Part shown: in pieces, positions 1 through 5,906 of the stretch
Numbering within the stretch: position 1 is the first letter of the stretch
Layout of the letters: each line of letters begins with the position of its first letter
Assembly (NCBI GenBank): GCA_947454295.1
Contig: CANGMO010000166.1
Span: 1-5,906, forward strand
DNA length: 5,906 nt
Direction: 5' to 3'
Source: Verrucomicrobiota bacterium
GTDB taxonomy: Bacteria; Verrucomicrobiota; Verrucomicrobiia; Limisphaerales; UBA9464
Program-made: the position numbers and the translations under genes
The notes under the pieces: generated by a model
What the model saw: the letters and a program-made list of their open reading frames with translations, nothing else
The model's database searches: none
Told to the model about the DNA's origin: nothing

Positions 1-1743
1 CACCGTGATGCGGGCGCCAAGTCCGCGCGTATTCGGGGCGCGGCCGCGCAGTCGGACCGCCACCCGCGCCGCATCCGCTTCATTGCGATAGAGCATTGGC
101 GGGGCGTTCAATGACGTGACCACGACGTCGAGGTCGCCGTCGTTATCGAGATCCGCCAGCGCCATGCCCTGCGCAATTCCCGGATGCTGGAACCGCCACG
201 TCGCACCGGCGTCGTCAAAGTGCAGGTCACCCCGATTTCGAAACGCCATGGTTCCCGTGGGCAGCCGGGGGAACTTGCGTCGTGCCTCCAACACCTCCGC
301 ATCCGAGAGCCGACGTGCCGCGCGCAGCGCCTTGATCTGGTCCGCCGTATCGAGATCGCGCGCCGCGCGCTCCATGCCGCTGGAAATCAGCAAATCCTCC
401 CAGCCATCCAGATCCACATCGAGGAACACACACGCCCAGGCCCAATCCGCCGCCTCAAGCCCGGCGAAATGCGCGGATTCGGCATAGGTGCCGTCCCCGC
501 GGTTCACGAACAGCGCGTTGCGCGGATACTGCGGCCGCGTGTCGAGATCGCCGGGCGACGGAATCACCGGGGAAACATCCCGCATGTCCTGCATGCGCCG
601 GGCATGGCTCCGGCTCAGCATGTCCACCACCAGGAGGTCGTCCAGGCCGTCGTGATTGATGTCCGCCGCATCGACCCCCATGGAAAACATGCTGGTGTGC
701 CGCAGCGCGCGCCTGGGGGCGAGACGGAAGCGACCGTTGCCCTGATTGATCCAGAAACGGTCCTCGGTCTGGAAGTCGTTGCAGACATAGATGTCCGGGA
801 GGCCGTCGTGATTGAGATCCCGTACCAGCACCGACAGCCCCCAATCGCGCGGCGGCTGGATCAACGGCTGTCCCGATTCATCGAGAAACGCTCCCGCCGT
901 GAACGAAACGGGGACGAAGTTGGTGCCACCTTGGTTGTGAAGGATCACATCCGGCTGGCCCAGTTCATCGAGCGACCCTCGCGGCCCCACACTGAAGCGA
1001 TCGCGAAGGTCCTCCTCCTGCGTCGAACGCCCGTTCAAGGTGTCCAGCTCAACCCGCCCGTTCACCCGTTTGAAGGTCGCCCGCTTGTTCGGGATGTCCA
1101 TGAACGCCGACGGGCGATAGTTGGCGATGTACAGATCCGGGAAACCATCCCCATCGAGATCACCAACGCCCAGCGACATCGCACCGCCTCCGGGATTGTA
1201 GAACGGAAGCGATCGCGTGAAGTGACCCCGGCCATCATTCCAAAGGATCTGGGTTCCCTGCCCCAGGGAGTTCACCACCAGATCGAGGTCTCCATCCCCG
1301 TCGAGATCCACCAGGGCGCAGCCCGTTGCAGTAATCCCCTCGAGCGCCACTCCCGACGCGTCAGTGATGTCCTCGAAGCGAAAGCCGCCGAGATTGCGAT
1401 AGAGGGCACAGCGGCCGTGCAGTCCGCAAAAAAAGAGATCCGTCCAACCATCGCCATCCACGTCCCCGGCAGCCACTCCGGCGCCGTTCAGCAAAATGGA
1501 ATTCGTCAGATGCCGCGATTCCGGCAGCTGGTTGGTAAACGCGATTGCGGTGACGGAAGCTGGCAGCAACGAGAAGCCCGAGTGGTTGGTGCTCGACGCC
1601 ACCTCTGGCAGCACCACGGCACGCACTCCGGGAGACGACGCCACCGGGGTCCAGGCCGGAGCCGGGGCTGCCATCAGCCGGCATGGCGTCGCCAGCCACA
1701 GCATGCCCATCAGGAGTCCCAGCCGTTGAAGGATTCCATTCAC
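1..1743 (-). CDS. Exported FG-GAP/VCBS repeat protein with ASPIC/UnbV domain (CRTAC1 type), C-terminus cut by window edge
   Basis: One frame stays open from a GTG at 1743 to the left edge, giving 581 residues without a stop. Residues 1-30 look like a signal peptide: an Arg-bearing n-region, the hydrophobic run LGLLMGMLWLA, then an Ala/Pro-rich cleavage region. Seven Asp-rich calcium-loop motifs of FG-GAP/VCBS type follow, starting near D94, D146, D195, D309, D361, D442 and D531 (for example DVDGDGWTD, DLDGDGDLD, DLNHDGLPD). Such repeats build an extracellular beta-propeller. Residues 561-581 (VAVRLRGRAPNTRGLGARIT) match the opening of the ASPIC/UnbV domain; perhaps 50 or more residues lie beyond the edge. 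The region between repeats 3 and 4 and the stretch with RHTSMFSMGVD resemble a recognised CRTAC1-like subfamily. The GTG lies 5 bases after the SxtJ stop; ATG at 1710 is an alternative but would lose the Arg of the n-region. Function is unknown; export and calcium binding are inferred from the family. Confidence 0.9.
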   Translation of the reverse strand, partial: MNGILQRLGLLMGMLWLATPCRLMAAPAPAWTPVASSPGVRAVVLPEVASSTNHSGFSLLPASVTAIAFTNQLPESRHLTNSILLNGAGVAAGDVDGDGWTDLFFCGLHGRCALYRNLGGFRFEDITDASGVALEGITATGCALVDLDGDGDLDLVVNSLGQGTQILWNDGRGHFTRSLPFYNPGGGAMSLGVGDLDGDGFPDLYIANYRPSAFMDIPNKRATFKRVNGRVELDTLNGRSTQEEDLRDRFSVGPRGSLDELGQPDVILHNQGGTNFVPVSFTAGAFLDESGQPLIQPPRDWGLSVLVRDLNHDGLPDIYVCNDFQTEDRFWINQGNGRFRLAPRRALRHTSMFSMGVDAADINHDGLDDLLVVDMLSRSHARRMQDMRDVSPVIPSPGDLDTRPQYPRNALFVNRGDGTYAESAHFAGLEAADWAWACVFLDVDLDGWEDLLISSGMERAARDLDTADQIKALRAARRLSDAEVLEARRKFPRLPTGTMAFRNRGDLHFDDAGATWRFQHPGIAQGMALADLDNDGDLDVVVTSLNAPPMLYRNEADAARVAVRLRGRAPNTRGLGARITV

Positions 1744-1748
1744 GCGAT

Positions 1749-2156
1749 TCAGAACATTCGATCCAACGATCCCGGCGGGCGGGCCGAGTTCCAGTAGGTG
1801 GTGGCCGCCGGATCCCATTTCCGTTGCAGCAGATCCTTTCCAAGGCACCGCAACAGCAATCCGATCGGCACGATAGCAAACCCGTACACCCCGATTAACA
1901 GGACCCGTCCCACTACCTGGCCCACATAGAATCCCACCGTCATCCCAACCCGGTACACCGGTCGAAACAAGCGGGGTACCGCCACCGCAAGCACCGCAAT
2001 CAAGACCAGCGCCACAATCGCCAAATGCCATCCGGGATCGCCCAGGCGGCCCTTGCGATGAAGTTGATACAACACCAGTCCCACGGCGGCACAACTCGAC
2101 AGCGAGAACGTCCGCCATTCCTTGGGGTCTTCCTTGAGCTTGGGTGCCAGGGCCAT
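1749..2156 (-). CDS. SxtJ-family membrane protein
   Basis: A 135-residue protein starting at ATG 2156 and ending in TGA. A short polar N-terminus (residues 1-15) is followed by hydrophobic segments at about 17-31, 44-62 and 70-102, the last long enough for one or two passes. The conserved tail comes next: PIGLLLRCLGKDLLQRKWDP at 97-116, then a TTYW motif. This ending (P-I-G-LL-R-LGKD-L-R-K-DP--YW) is the signature I associate with the SxtJ family, named from the saxitoxin cluster, whose biochemical role is unknown. Members typically sit beside carbamoyltransferases, as here: the carbamoyltransferase stop is 13 bases upstream, and the next gene starts 5 bases downstream. The 13 bases before the ATG are C-rich with no Shine-Dalgarno match, so translational coupling is likely. 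Acting as a membrane partner or anchor of the enzyme is inference. Confidence 0.88.
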   Translation of the reverse strand: MALAPKLKEDPKEWRTFSLSSCAAVGLVLYQLHRKGRLGDPGWHLAIVALVLIAVLAVAVPRLFRPVYRVGMTVGFYVGQVVGRVLLIGVYGFAIVPIGLLLRCLGKDLLQRKWDPAATTYWNSARPPGSLDRMF

Positions 2157-2169
2157 GGGGCGGGTGGGT

Positions 2170-3999
2170 CTAATCGGGCTTCACGTCGGCCTTCCGCGCC
2201 AGCGCGGCGGCAGGCTGGTCGGTTCGATCGAGGAGGAACGGACCGATTGCGAGGTGATCCATCTCCGTGCCCGCAAAGCAGCGATACGCCTGGGCAGGGG
2301 TGCACACCACCGGTTCACCCCGGACGTTGAAACTGGTGTTCACGAGCACAGGACATCCGGTCTGTTGATCAAAGGCGGTGAGGAGTTCGTGGAGGAGACG
2401 GTTGGAGCGCCGCGTCACCGTCTGAATTCGGGCGGAATAGTCCACGTGGGTGATGGCCGGGATCGACGATCGTTGTTGATGGAGGCGATCCAACCCCGCC
2501 GCTCCCGCCGCGACGCTCTTTCGATGCCGTTCCAAAACCGGGGCAACCAGGAGCATGTACGGCGAGTCGCAATTCAGGTCAAAATACTCGGACGCACGAT
2601 CCGCCAGCACCACCGGGGCAAACGGCCGGAAGGATTCGCGAAACTTGATTTTGAGATTCATGGCGGACTGCATCGCGGGCGAGCGGGCGTCGCCGAGGAT
2701 GGATCGGTTCCCCAGCGCTCGGGGTCCAAATTCCATTCTCCCTTGAAACCATCCGATCACCCTTCCTTCGGCCAGCAAGGCCGCGGTTGTCTTCAGGAGC
2801 TCGGCCTCGGAAAGACGCCGATAAACGGCTCCCTCGGCGCGGAGGACGGTTTCGATCTCCTCCGCAGAGAACTCCGGTCCGAGAAGGCTGCCCGACATGG
2901 CATCCGACTCCCCCTGATCCCGTGGACAAACCGGTTGCGATGCATCCTTCTGAAGCGTCTGCCAACCCATCAGTGCGGCGCCCAGCGCGCCGCCGGCGTC
3001 GCCCGCTGCCGGTTGAATCCAGATCCGGTCAAAGATGCCGGCCCGTTGAATCACGCCATTGGCAACGCAGTTCAGCGCCACGCCGCCGGCGAGGCAAAGA
3101 TTCGATGAGCCGGTCTGTGACCGCGCCTCGCGTGCGAGCGCCAGCATGACCTCCTCGGTGACCACTTGGATGGAGCGGGCCACATCGAGATGCCTCGGTT
3201 CAATGGGTTCCTCGGGCTTCCGAGGCGGTCCATCGAACAGCTGATGAAACCGCTCGTTGGCCATCGAGTTGCCAGTCAGGAAGGCGAAGTAGTCCAGGTT
3301 GAGTCGAAAGGACCCGTCGGATTTCAGGTCGATGAGCTCGCGTCGAATTCGATCGGCAAACCGCGGTTCCCCATAGGGCGCCAACCCCATCAACTTGTAT
3401 TCGCCGGAATTCACCCGGAATCCGCAATAGGCGGTGAAGGTGGAATACAGCAGCCCCAGCGAATGCGGGAAACGCAGCTCCCGAAGGAATTCGATGCCCG
3501 ATCCCCGGCCCATTCCAAGCGTGGTGGTGGCGTACTCCCCAACGCCGTCAACCGTCAGAATTGCCGCCTCGGAGAAGGGCGAGGGATAAAAGGCGCTCGC
3601 AGCGTGAGCCTGGTGATGCTGGGTAAACTGGACCGGACAGGAGACGGGCAGGCCCGGGATCGAGTCGCGAATCACGGTCCCTAGATTCAATTTTCCCCCC
3701 AGCCACGCGGGCAGCACGCGGAGGAACGTTCCAAATCCCGCCGGCGCGATCGCCAGACTCGCTTCCAACAGCCGCGAGAACTTCAGGATGGGTTTGTCGT
3801 AGAACACCACCGCCGTCAGCTGCGACGCCTCAATGCCCGCCTTCCTCAGGCAGAATCGGACCGCCTCGGCCGGAAACTCCTCATCATTTTTGCGACGCGA
3901 GAAGCGCTCCTCCTGCGCCGCCGCCACGATCCGTCCGTCGGTCACGAGCGCGGCAGCGGAGTCGTGGTAGAAGGCGGATATGCCGAGGATGTGCGCCAT
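2170..3999 (-). CDS. NodU/CmcH/TobZ-family O-carbamoyltransferase
   Basis: A 609-residue enzyme, the usual length for this family. It is expected to use carbamoyl phosphate and ATP to make carbamoyl-adenylate and pass the carbamoyl group to a hydroxyl of a small molecule or glycan; the substrate cannot be read from the sequence. The N-terminal Kae1-like half starts MAHILGISAFYHDSAAAL. It carries the metal-binding HHQAH at 128-132, DGVGE at 151-155, LAGGVALNC at 303-311 and AAGDAGGALGAAL at 331-343. The YrdC-like C-terminal half carries GRMEFGPRALGNRSIL at 420-435, KFRESFRPFAP at 452-462 and VNTSFNVRGEPVV at 553-565. All key motifs are intact, so the enzyme should be active. The ATG at 3999 is chosen because homologues begin at this motif; an in-frame TTG at 4074 would add 25 non-conserved residues. 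No Shine-Dalgarno sequence is visible. It lies between DUF5989 and SxtJ genes, a recurrent arrangement, and is probably cytoplasmic and associated with those membrane partners. Confidence 0.96.
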   Translation of the reverse strand: MAHILGISAFYHDSAAALVTDGRIVAAAQEERFSRRKNDEEFPAEAVRFCLRKAGIEASQLTAVVFYDKPILKFSRLLEASLAIAPAGFGTFLRVLPAWLGGKLNLGTVIRDSIPGLPVSCPVQFTQHHQAHAASAFYPSPFSEAAILTVDGVGEYATTTLGMGRGSGIEFLRELRFPHSLGLLYSTFTAYCGFRVNSGEYKLMGLAPYGEPRFADRIRRELIDLKSDGSFRLNLDYFAFLTGNSMANERFHQLFDGPPRKPEEPIEPRHLDVARSIQVVTEEVMLALAREARSQTGSSNLCLAGGVALNCVANGVIQRAGIFDRIWIQPAAGDAGGALGAALMGWQTLQKDASQPVCPRDQGESDAMSGSLLGPEFSAEEIETVLRAEGAVYRRLSEAELLKTTAALLAEGRVIGWFQGRMEFGPRALGNRSILGDARSPAMQSAMNLKIKFRESFRPFAPVVLADRASEYFDLNCDSPYMLLVAPVLERHRKSVAAGAAGLDRLHQQRSSIPAITHVDYSARIQTVTRRSNRLLHELLTAFDQQTGCPVLVNTSFNVRGEPVVCTPAQAYRCFAGTEMDHLAIGPFLLDRTDQPAAALARKADVKPD

Positions 4000-4086
4000 G
4001 ATATCAGGACCGAAGACGCTGCCCCGGCACGACCGGACGGCGTCCCAAATCCAGCTGCGGATCGCGCCAGGCAATCCGCGGTTGGG

Positions 4087-4311
4087 TTACATAAACGGAT
4101 ACATGAAGGGCGCCAAGGCCGCACTGGAGCCAAACACGATGATGGCCGCCAGCAGGAGCAGCAGACAAACCAGCGGCACCAGCCACCACTTCTTCTCCTG
4201 GCGGAGGAAGGCGAGGAAATCTCGTATCAGGGACCACATGGGATTTGCTGGGCGGAGAATCCTTCGGAATCCCGGGAGAGACAACTGAACATTCGATTCA
4301 GTTGCGGTCAT
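4087..4311 (-). CDS. DUF5989-type small single-pass membrane protein (SxtK-like)
   Basis: A 74-residue protein from ATG 4311 to TAA. Its core (residues 25-74) begins MWSLIRDFLAFLRQEKKWW, an amphipathic basic helix. A hydrophobic membrane segment follows at about 42-60 (WWLVPLVCLLLLLAAIIVF), then a tail with SSAALAPFMYPF. This arrangement is the hallmark of DUF5989 proteins, which are usually about 50 residues and sit next to carbamoyltransferase and SxtJ genes; the small SxtK of saxitoxin clusters appears to be of the same kind. Family length would favour the internal ATG at 4239, in which case residues 1-24 (MTATESNVQLSLPGFRRILR and on) are leader, not protein. Neither start has a Shine-Dalgarno match. 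It is the first gene of the proposed operon, 87 bases before the carbamoyltransferase. A role in membrane tethering of the enzyme is inference. Confidence 0.85.
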   Translation of the reverse strand: MTATESNVQLSLPGFRRILRPANPMWSLIRDFLAFLRQEKKWWLVPLVCLLLLLAAIIVFGSSAALAPFMYPFM

Positions 4312-4402
4312 CGACCGATCGACGGCAGCAATGCCCCTGACGCTTCAGTTACTGATCCAGGTTTTCCAAACGGTTGTTCCGGATTGATTGGGAGACCAGA
4401 CC

Positions 4403-4426
4403 GCCGAGGGACGTCCCATCCTCGGC
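4403..4426. repeat. Perfect 7-bp inverted repeat in the operon leader
   Basis: GCCGAGG at 4403-4409 and CCTCGGC at 4420-4426 are perfect complements separated by 10 bases. A second palindrome, GGGACGTCCC (4408-4417), is nested across the left arm and spacer. It lies about 90 bases upstream of the DUF5989 start and lacks a T-run, so it is not a terminator. It could be an operator or leader hairpin, or chance in GC-rich DNA. Confidence 0.4.
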
Positions 4427-4523
4427 TGCGGTCCTTCCACATCGCCTCTCGACACGGGGAAGCCTCTGTTTTGGGACGATATTGGTAGTTGTCTGCGACG
4501 GGATCCGCCGGGACATGTTCAAA

Positions 4524-4542
4524 CCGGCAGCGTCACTGCCGG
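4524..4542. repeat. Perfect 7-bp inverted repeat, 5-base spacer
   Basis: CCGGCAG (4524-4530) and CTGCCGG (4536-4542) flank CGTCA. The 19-base symmetry has the size of a typical dimeric repressor site or a small hairpin. No T-run follows on either strand. It lies in the non-coding stretch where the operon promoter is expected. Function is unproven. Confidence 0.4.
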
Positions 4543-4699
4543 ACACCAAACCGCTTCTCGGGCCTCAATGAATCACCGCATGCAGTGGAAGAATGACGCG
4601 CCCCTTGTTTTGGAGTCCGGTTGGGAGTGCAACGACCTACCGGTTTGGAGCGCCGAACCGCGAACTGCATTCCCAAGTCGCCGCGTCTTTCCACGCGCA

Positions 4700-4739
4700 T
4701 CAATAAAGAAAGAAGGCCGGGCTTTCGCCCGGCCTTCTT
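4700..4739 (-). terminator. Rho-independent terminator of the PA14 gene
   Basis: Bases 4710-4722 and 4727-4739 form a perfect 13-bp stem (AAGAAGGCCGGGC and its complement). Read on the minus strand, the loop is a GAAA tetraloop, and the stem is followed by TCTTTATTG, a T-rich tail. It begins 28 bases after the TAA of the PA14 gene and is correctly oriented for it. It should insulate the carbamoylation operon from read-through. Confidence 0.92.
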
Positions 4740-4767
4740 GAATTTGGCGTTTTAACGCTCCCTCAAC

Positions 4768-5906
4768 TTAGTTGCGGGTGCGGTAGAACTTGTTCGAGGT
4801 CGCAGTCACCGTGAACGGGCTGGCAGCGCCAGCGACGTCCGAGTAGGTGCCGTTGACCGTGTCAGCCGACTGGAGGGTGCCGGTGTAGGTGAGGGTCACC
4901 TTGCCAGCAGCCACAGCCACGCCGAGCGTCGGGGTCACCGGGGCAGCGCCACCGACAACCACGCCGAGGAGGCCGACATCAGCCACCTGCATCGAGTTCG
5001 CCTTGGCAGCGTCCACGACGGTCGGGAACACAACCTTGTACGAGGTGTACGGGTTGGTGTTCGCGAAGCCGTAGGAGCTGGAGGCGAAGCGAGTCGCAGT
5101 GGTGGTGAACGATCCGGAGGCGACGAGTTCGAAGAACACGCCGTCGTTGGAACCCCAGATCTGATAGGTCGCGGGATCGCGCTCAGGAGCGTCGTTCGCC
5201 GTGGTGATGCTGATACCGCTGATGATCGTCGCACCGGCAGCCGGGGTGACGGTGAATCCGGTGTTCAGCTTGTCGAAGTTGAGGTACTTCGTGTTCTTGT
5301 TGCGATCGAGCACGTTGGGCCACTTCTCAGCGCCCGGGGTGTTGGTCGAGCTCGGGGTGATGGCGTCCGTCGCGGACAGCACGTCGGAGGGCAGAGCAGG
5401 AGCCAGAGCGCCGAAGTATGCCGGGTTGAGGGAAGCGTCGCCGTTGGCCGGATCAGCAGCCGTGGCAGCCTTCGCCGTCACAGTGATGCCGTCGCCGCCG
5501 CCGCCTTCCTTGAGCAGACCTTCGATGTAGTAGCGAGTGCCCTTCTTGAGGGTGATCTTGTTGCCGCCAGGCCACTGGGTGTCAGCGAACTTGTCAGAGC
5601 GGTTCTCCGGGTTCGTCGCATCGCGACGATCGGGGACAACCCACTGACGAGGATCGTTCCACTGGGGCTCCTTGGCGATGAGCTTCTTGTTCGCCGGGGT
5701 GGCGTCAGTGCTGAGCCAGAGCTCGGCATTGTCGTCGGCAGACACGAAGAAGACATAGTCTCCGTCCGCGGGAGGAACAACCCAGCCGCTCAGCTTGGCG
5801 CCGTAGTTGTCAGCCCAGTTCAGGCGGCCTTCGAACACCGAGCGGATCTCGACGAGATCAGGGCTGTTCGGGTAGGTCGCGAGCGAGGTGAGGGACGGGA
5901 TGTCCG
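4768..5906 (-). CDS. Secreted PA14 / discoidin-like domain protein, N-terminus cut by window edge
   Basis: The frame is open from the right edge to TAA at 4768, giving 378 residues; the true start and signal peptide lie outside (GTG at 5838 is internal to the PA14 domain). Residues 1 to about 145 are the PA14 fold: TYPNSPD, FEGRLNWADNYGAKLSGWVV, PPADGDYVFFVSADDNAELW and LSTD. PA14 is a carbohydrate- or ligand-binding beta-barrel. From about 190 to 315 a discoidin/F5-8C-like module follows, with VLDRNKNTKYLNF, NTGFTVTP, ITTANDAPERDPATYQIWGS and NDG. The last 55 residues are a small beta-rich domain with TLQSADTVNGTYSDVAGAAS and a final FYRTRN, a tail I associate with exported Verrucomicrobiota proteins. 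No membrane anchor, PEP-CTERM or sortase motif is present at the C-terminus. It is likely an extracellular or surface binding protein; the ligand is unknown. The terminator just downstream separates it from the next operon. Confidence 0.9.
   Translation of the reverse strand, partial: DIPSLTSLATYPNSPDLVEIRSVFEGRLNWADNYGAKLSGWVVPPADGDYVFFVSADDNAELWLSTDATPANKKLIAKEPQWNDPRQWVVPDRRDATNPENRSDKFADTQWPGGNKITLKKGTRYYIEGLLKEGGGGDGITVTAKAATAADPANGDASLNPAYFGALAPALPSDVLSATDAITPSSTNTPGAEKWPNVLDRNKNTKYLNFDKLNTGFTVTPAAGATIISGISITTANDAPERDPATYQIWGSNDGVFFELVASGSFTTTATRFASSSYGFANTNPYTSYKVVFPTVVDAAKANSMQVADVGLLGVVVGGAAPVTPTLGVAVAAGKVTLTYTGTLQSADTVNGTYSDVAGAASPFTVTATSNKFYRTRN

Larger units (their letters stand above)
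4312..4767. other. Intergenic region between PA14 gene and carbamoylation operon
   Basis: This 456-base stretch has no gene I can support. It contains the terminator of the PA14 gene at its right end and two short perfect inverted repeats (4403-4426 and 4524-4542). Because a strong terminator closes the upstream gene, the downstream operon presumably has its own promoter here, between about 4312 and 4700, reading leftward. I searched by eye for paired sigma-70 -35/-10 hexamers on the minus strand and saw only partial matches (for example TTGAAC or TTGGAA without a good -10), so no promoter is annotated. Small open frames crossing the region resemble nothing known; one runs through the terminator hairpin. 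Confidence 0.7.

Noticed and set aside
184..1797. 537-codon open frame on the plus strand
   Set aside because: It lies antisense to the FG-GAP/ASPIC gene, whose repeats and domain are unmistakable. Its translation is rich in Arg, His, Pro and Ile-Glu runs that mirror the Asp/Gly-rich repeats on the other strand and matches no family I know. The length reflects GC-rich codon bias.
1361..1879. 172-codon minus-strand frame overlapping the ends of the SxtJ and FG-GAP genes
   Set aside because: It is out of frame with both recognised genes, is rich in Arg, Ser, Gly and Cys, and contains no domain. It is a shadow frame.
2122..3108. 328-codon open frame on the plus strand
   Set aside because: It is antisense to the carbamoyltransferase and the start of sxtJ, both with intact family motifs, and has no recognisable domain.
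4000..4074. N-terminal extension of the carbamoyltransferase from TTG 4074
   Set aside because: The added 25 residues are not part of the family, whereas MAHILGISAFYHDSA is the canonical start of this subfamily and begins with ATG.
1749..4311. A saxitoxin biosynthesis cluster
   Set aside because: Only the carbamoyltransferase and its two small partners are present. The polyketide-synthase-like, amidinotransferase and cyclisation genes are absent, and this trio is widespread outside toxin producers.
4388..4741. 117-codon plus-strand frame in the intergenic region
   Set aside because: It resembles nothing known, has mixed composition, and runs through the terminator hairpin, so it is not supported as a gene.
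1..5906. CRISPR array, tRNA, rRNA or insertion sequence
   Set aside because: I saw no regularly spaced direct repeats, tRNA-like cloverleaf, rRNA signature, transposase motif or terminal inverted repeats with target duplication.

Overview
The window is GC-rich, and every supportable gene reads on the minus strand (right to left). Gene content suggests a member of the Verrucomicrobiota, or less likely the Planctomycetota or another PVC-related lineage. The clues are a secreted PA14/discoidin-like protein ending in a short 'TLQSAD...FYRTRN' tail, a CRTAC1-type FG-GAP/ASPIC-UnbV protein, and start codons with no clear Shine-Dalgarno sequence. This placement is inferred from protein style; there is no rRNA or other marker gene here.

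Layout in transcription order. (1) 5906-4768: the C-terminal 378 residues of a PA14-domain protein whose start lies beyond the right edge. It is followed by a strong rho-independent terminator (4700-4739). (2) 4767-4312: a non-coding stretch holding that terminator, two short perfect inverted repeats and, by inference, the promoter of the next operon. (3) 4311-4087: a DUF5989-type single-pass membrane miniprotein. (4) 3999-2170: a 609-residue NodU/CmcH/TobZ-family carbamoyltransferase. (5) 2156-1749: an SxtJ-family membrane protein. (6) 1743-1: an exported FG-GAP/VCBS repeat protein with seven calcium-loop-like repeats that runs into an ASPIC/UnbV domain cut by the left edge.

Genes 3 to 6 are separated by 87, 13 and 5 bases and look like one operon. 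The core (small membrane protein, carbamoyltransferase, SxtJ) resembles the sxtI-sxtJ-sxtK neighbourhood of saxitoxin clusters. That neighbourhood is known as a recurrent carbamoylation module that also occurs outside toxin clusters, and no other saxitoxin gene is visible here. The likely role is ATP-dependent O-carbamoylation of an unidentified hydroxyl substrate by a cytoplasmic enzyme that may be held at the membrane by its two partners. The link to the exported FG-GAP/ASPIC protein rests on gene spacing alone and is the most open question in the window.

Long open frames on the plus strand, notably 184-1797 and 2122-3108, lie antisense to the real genes and are read as by-products of GC-rich codon use.
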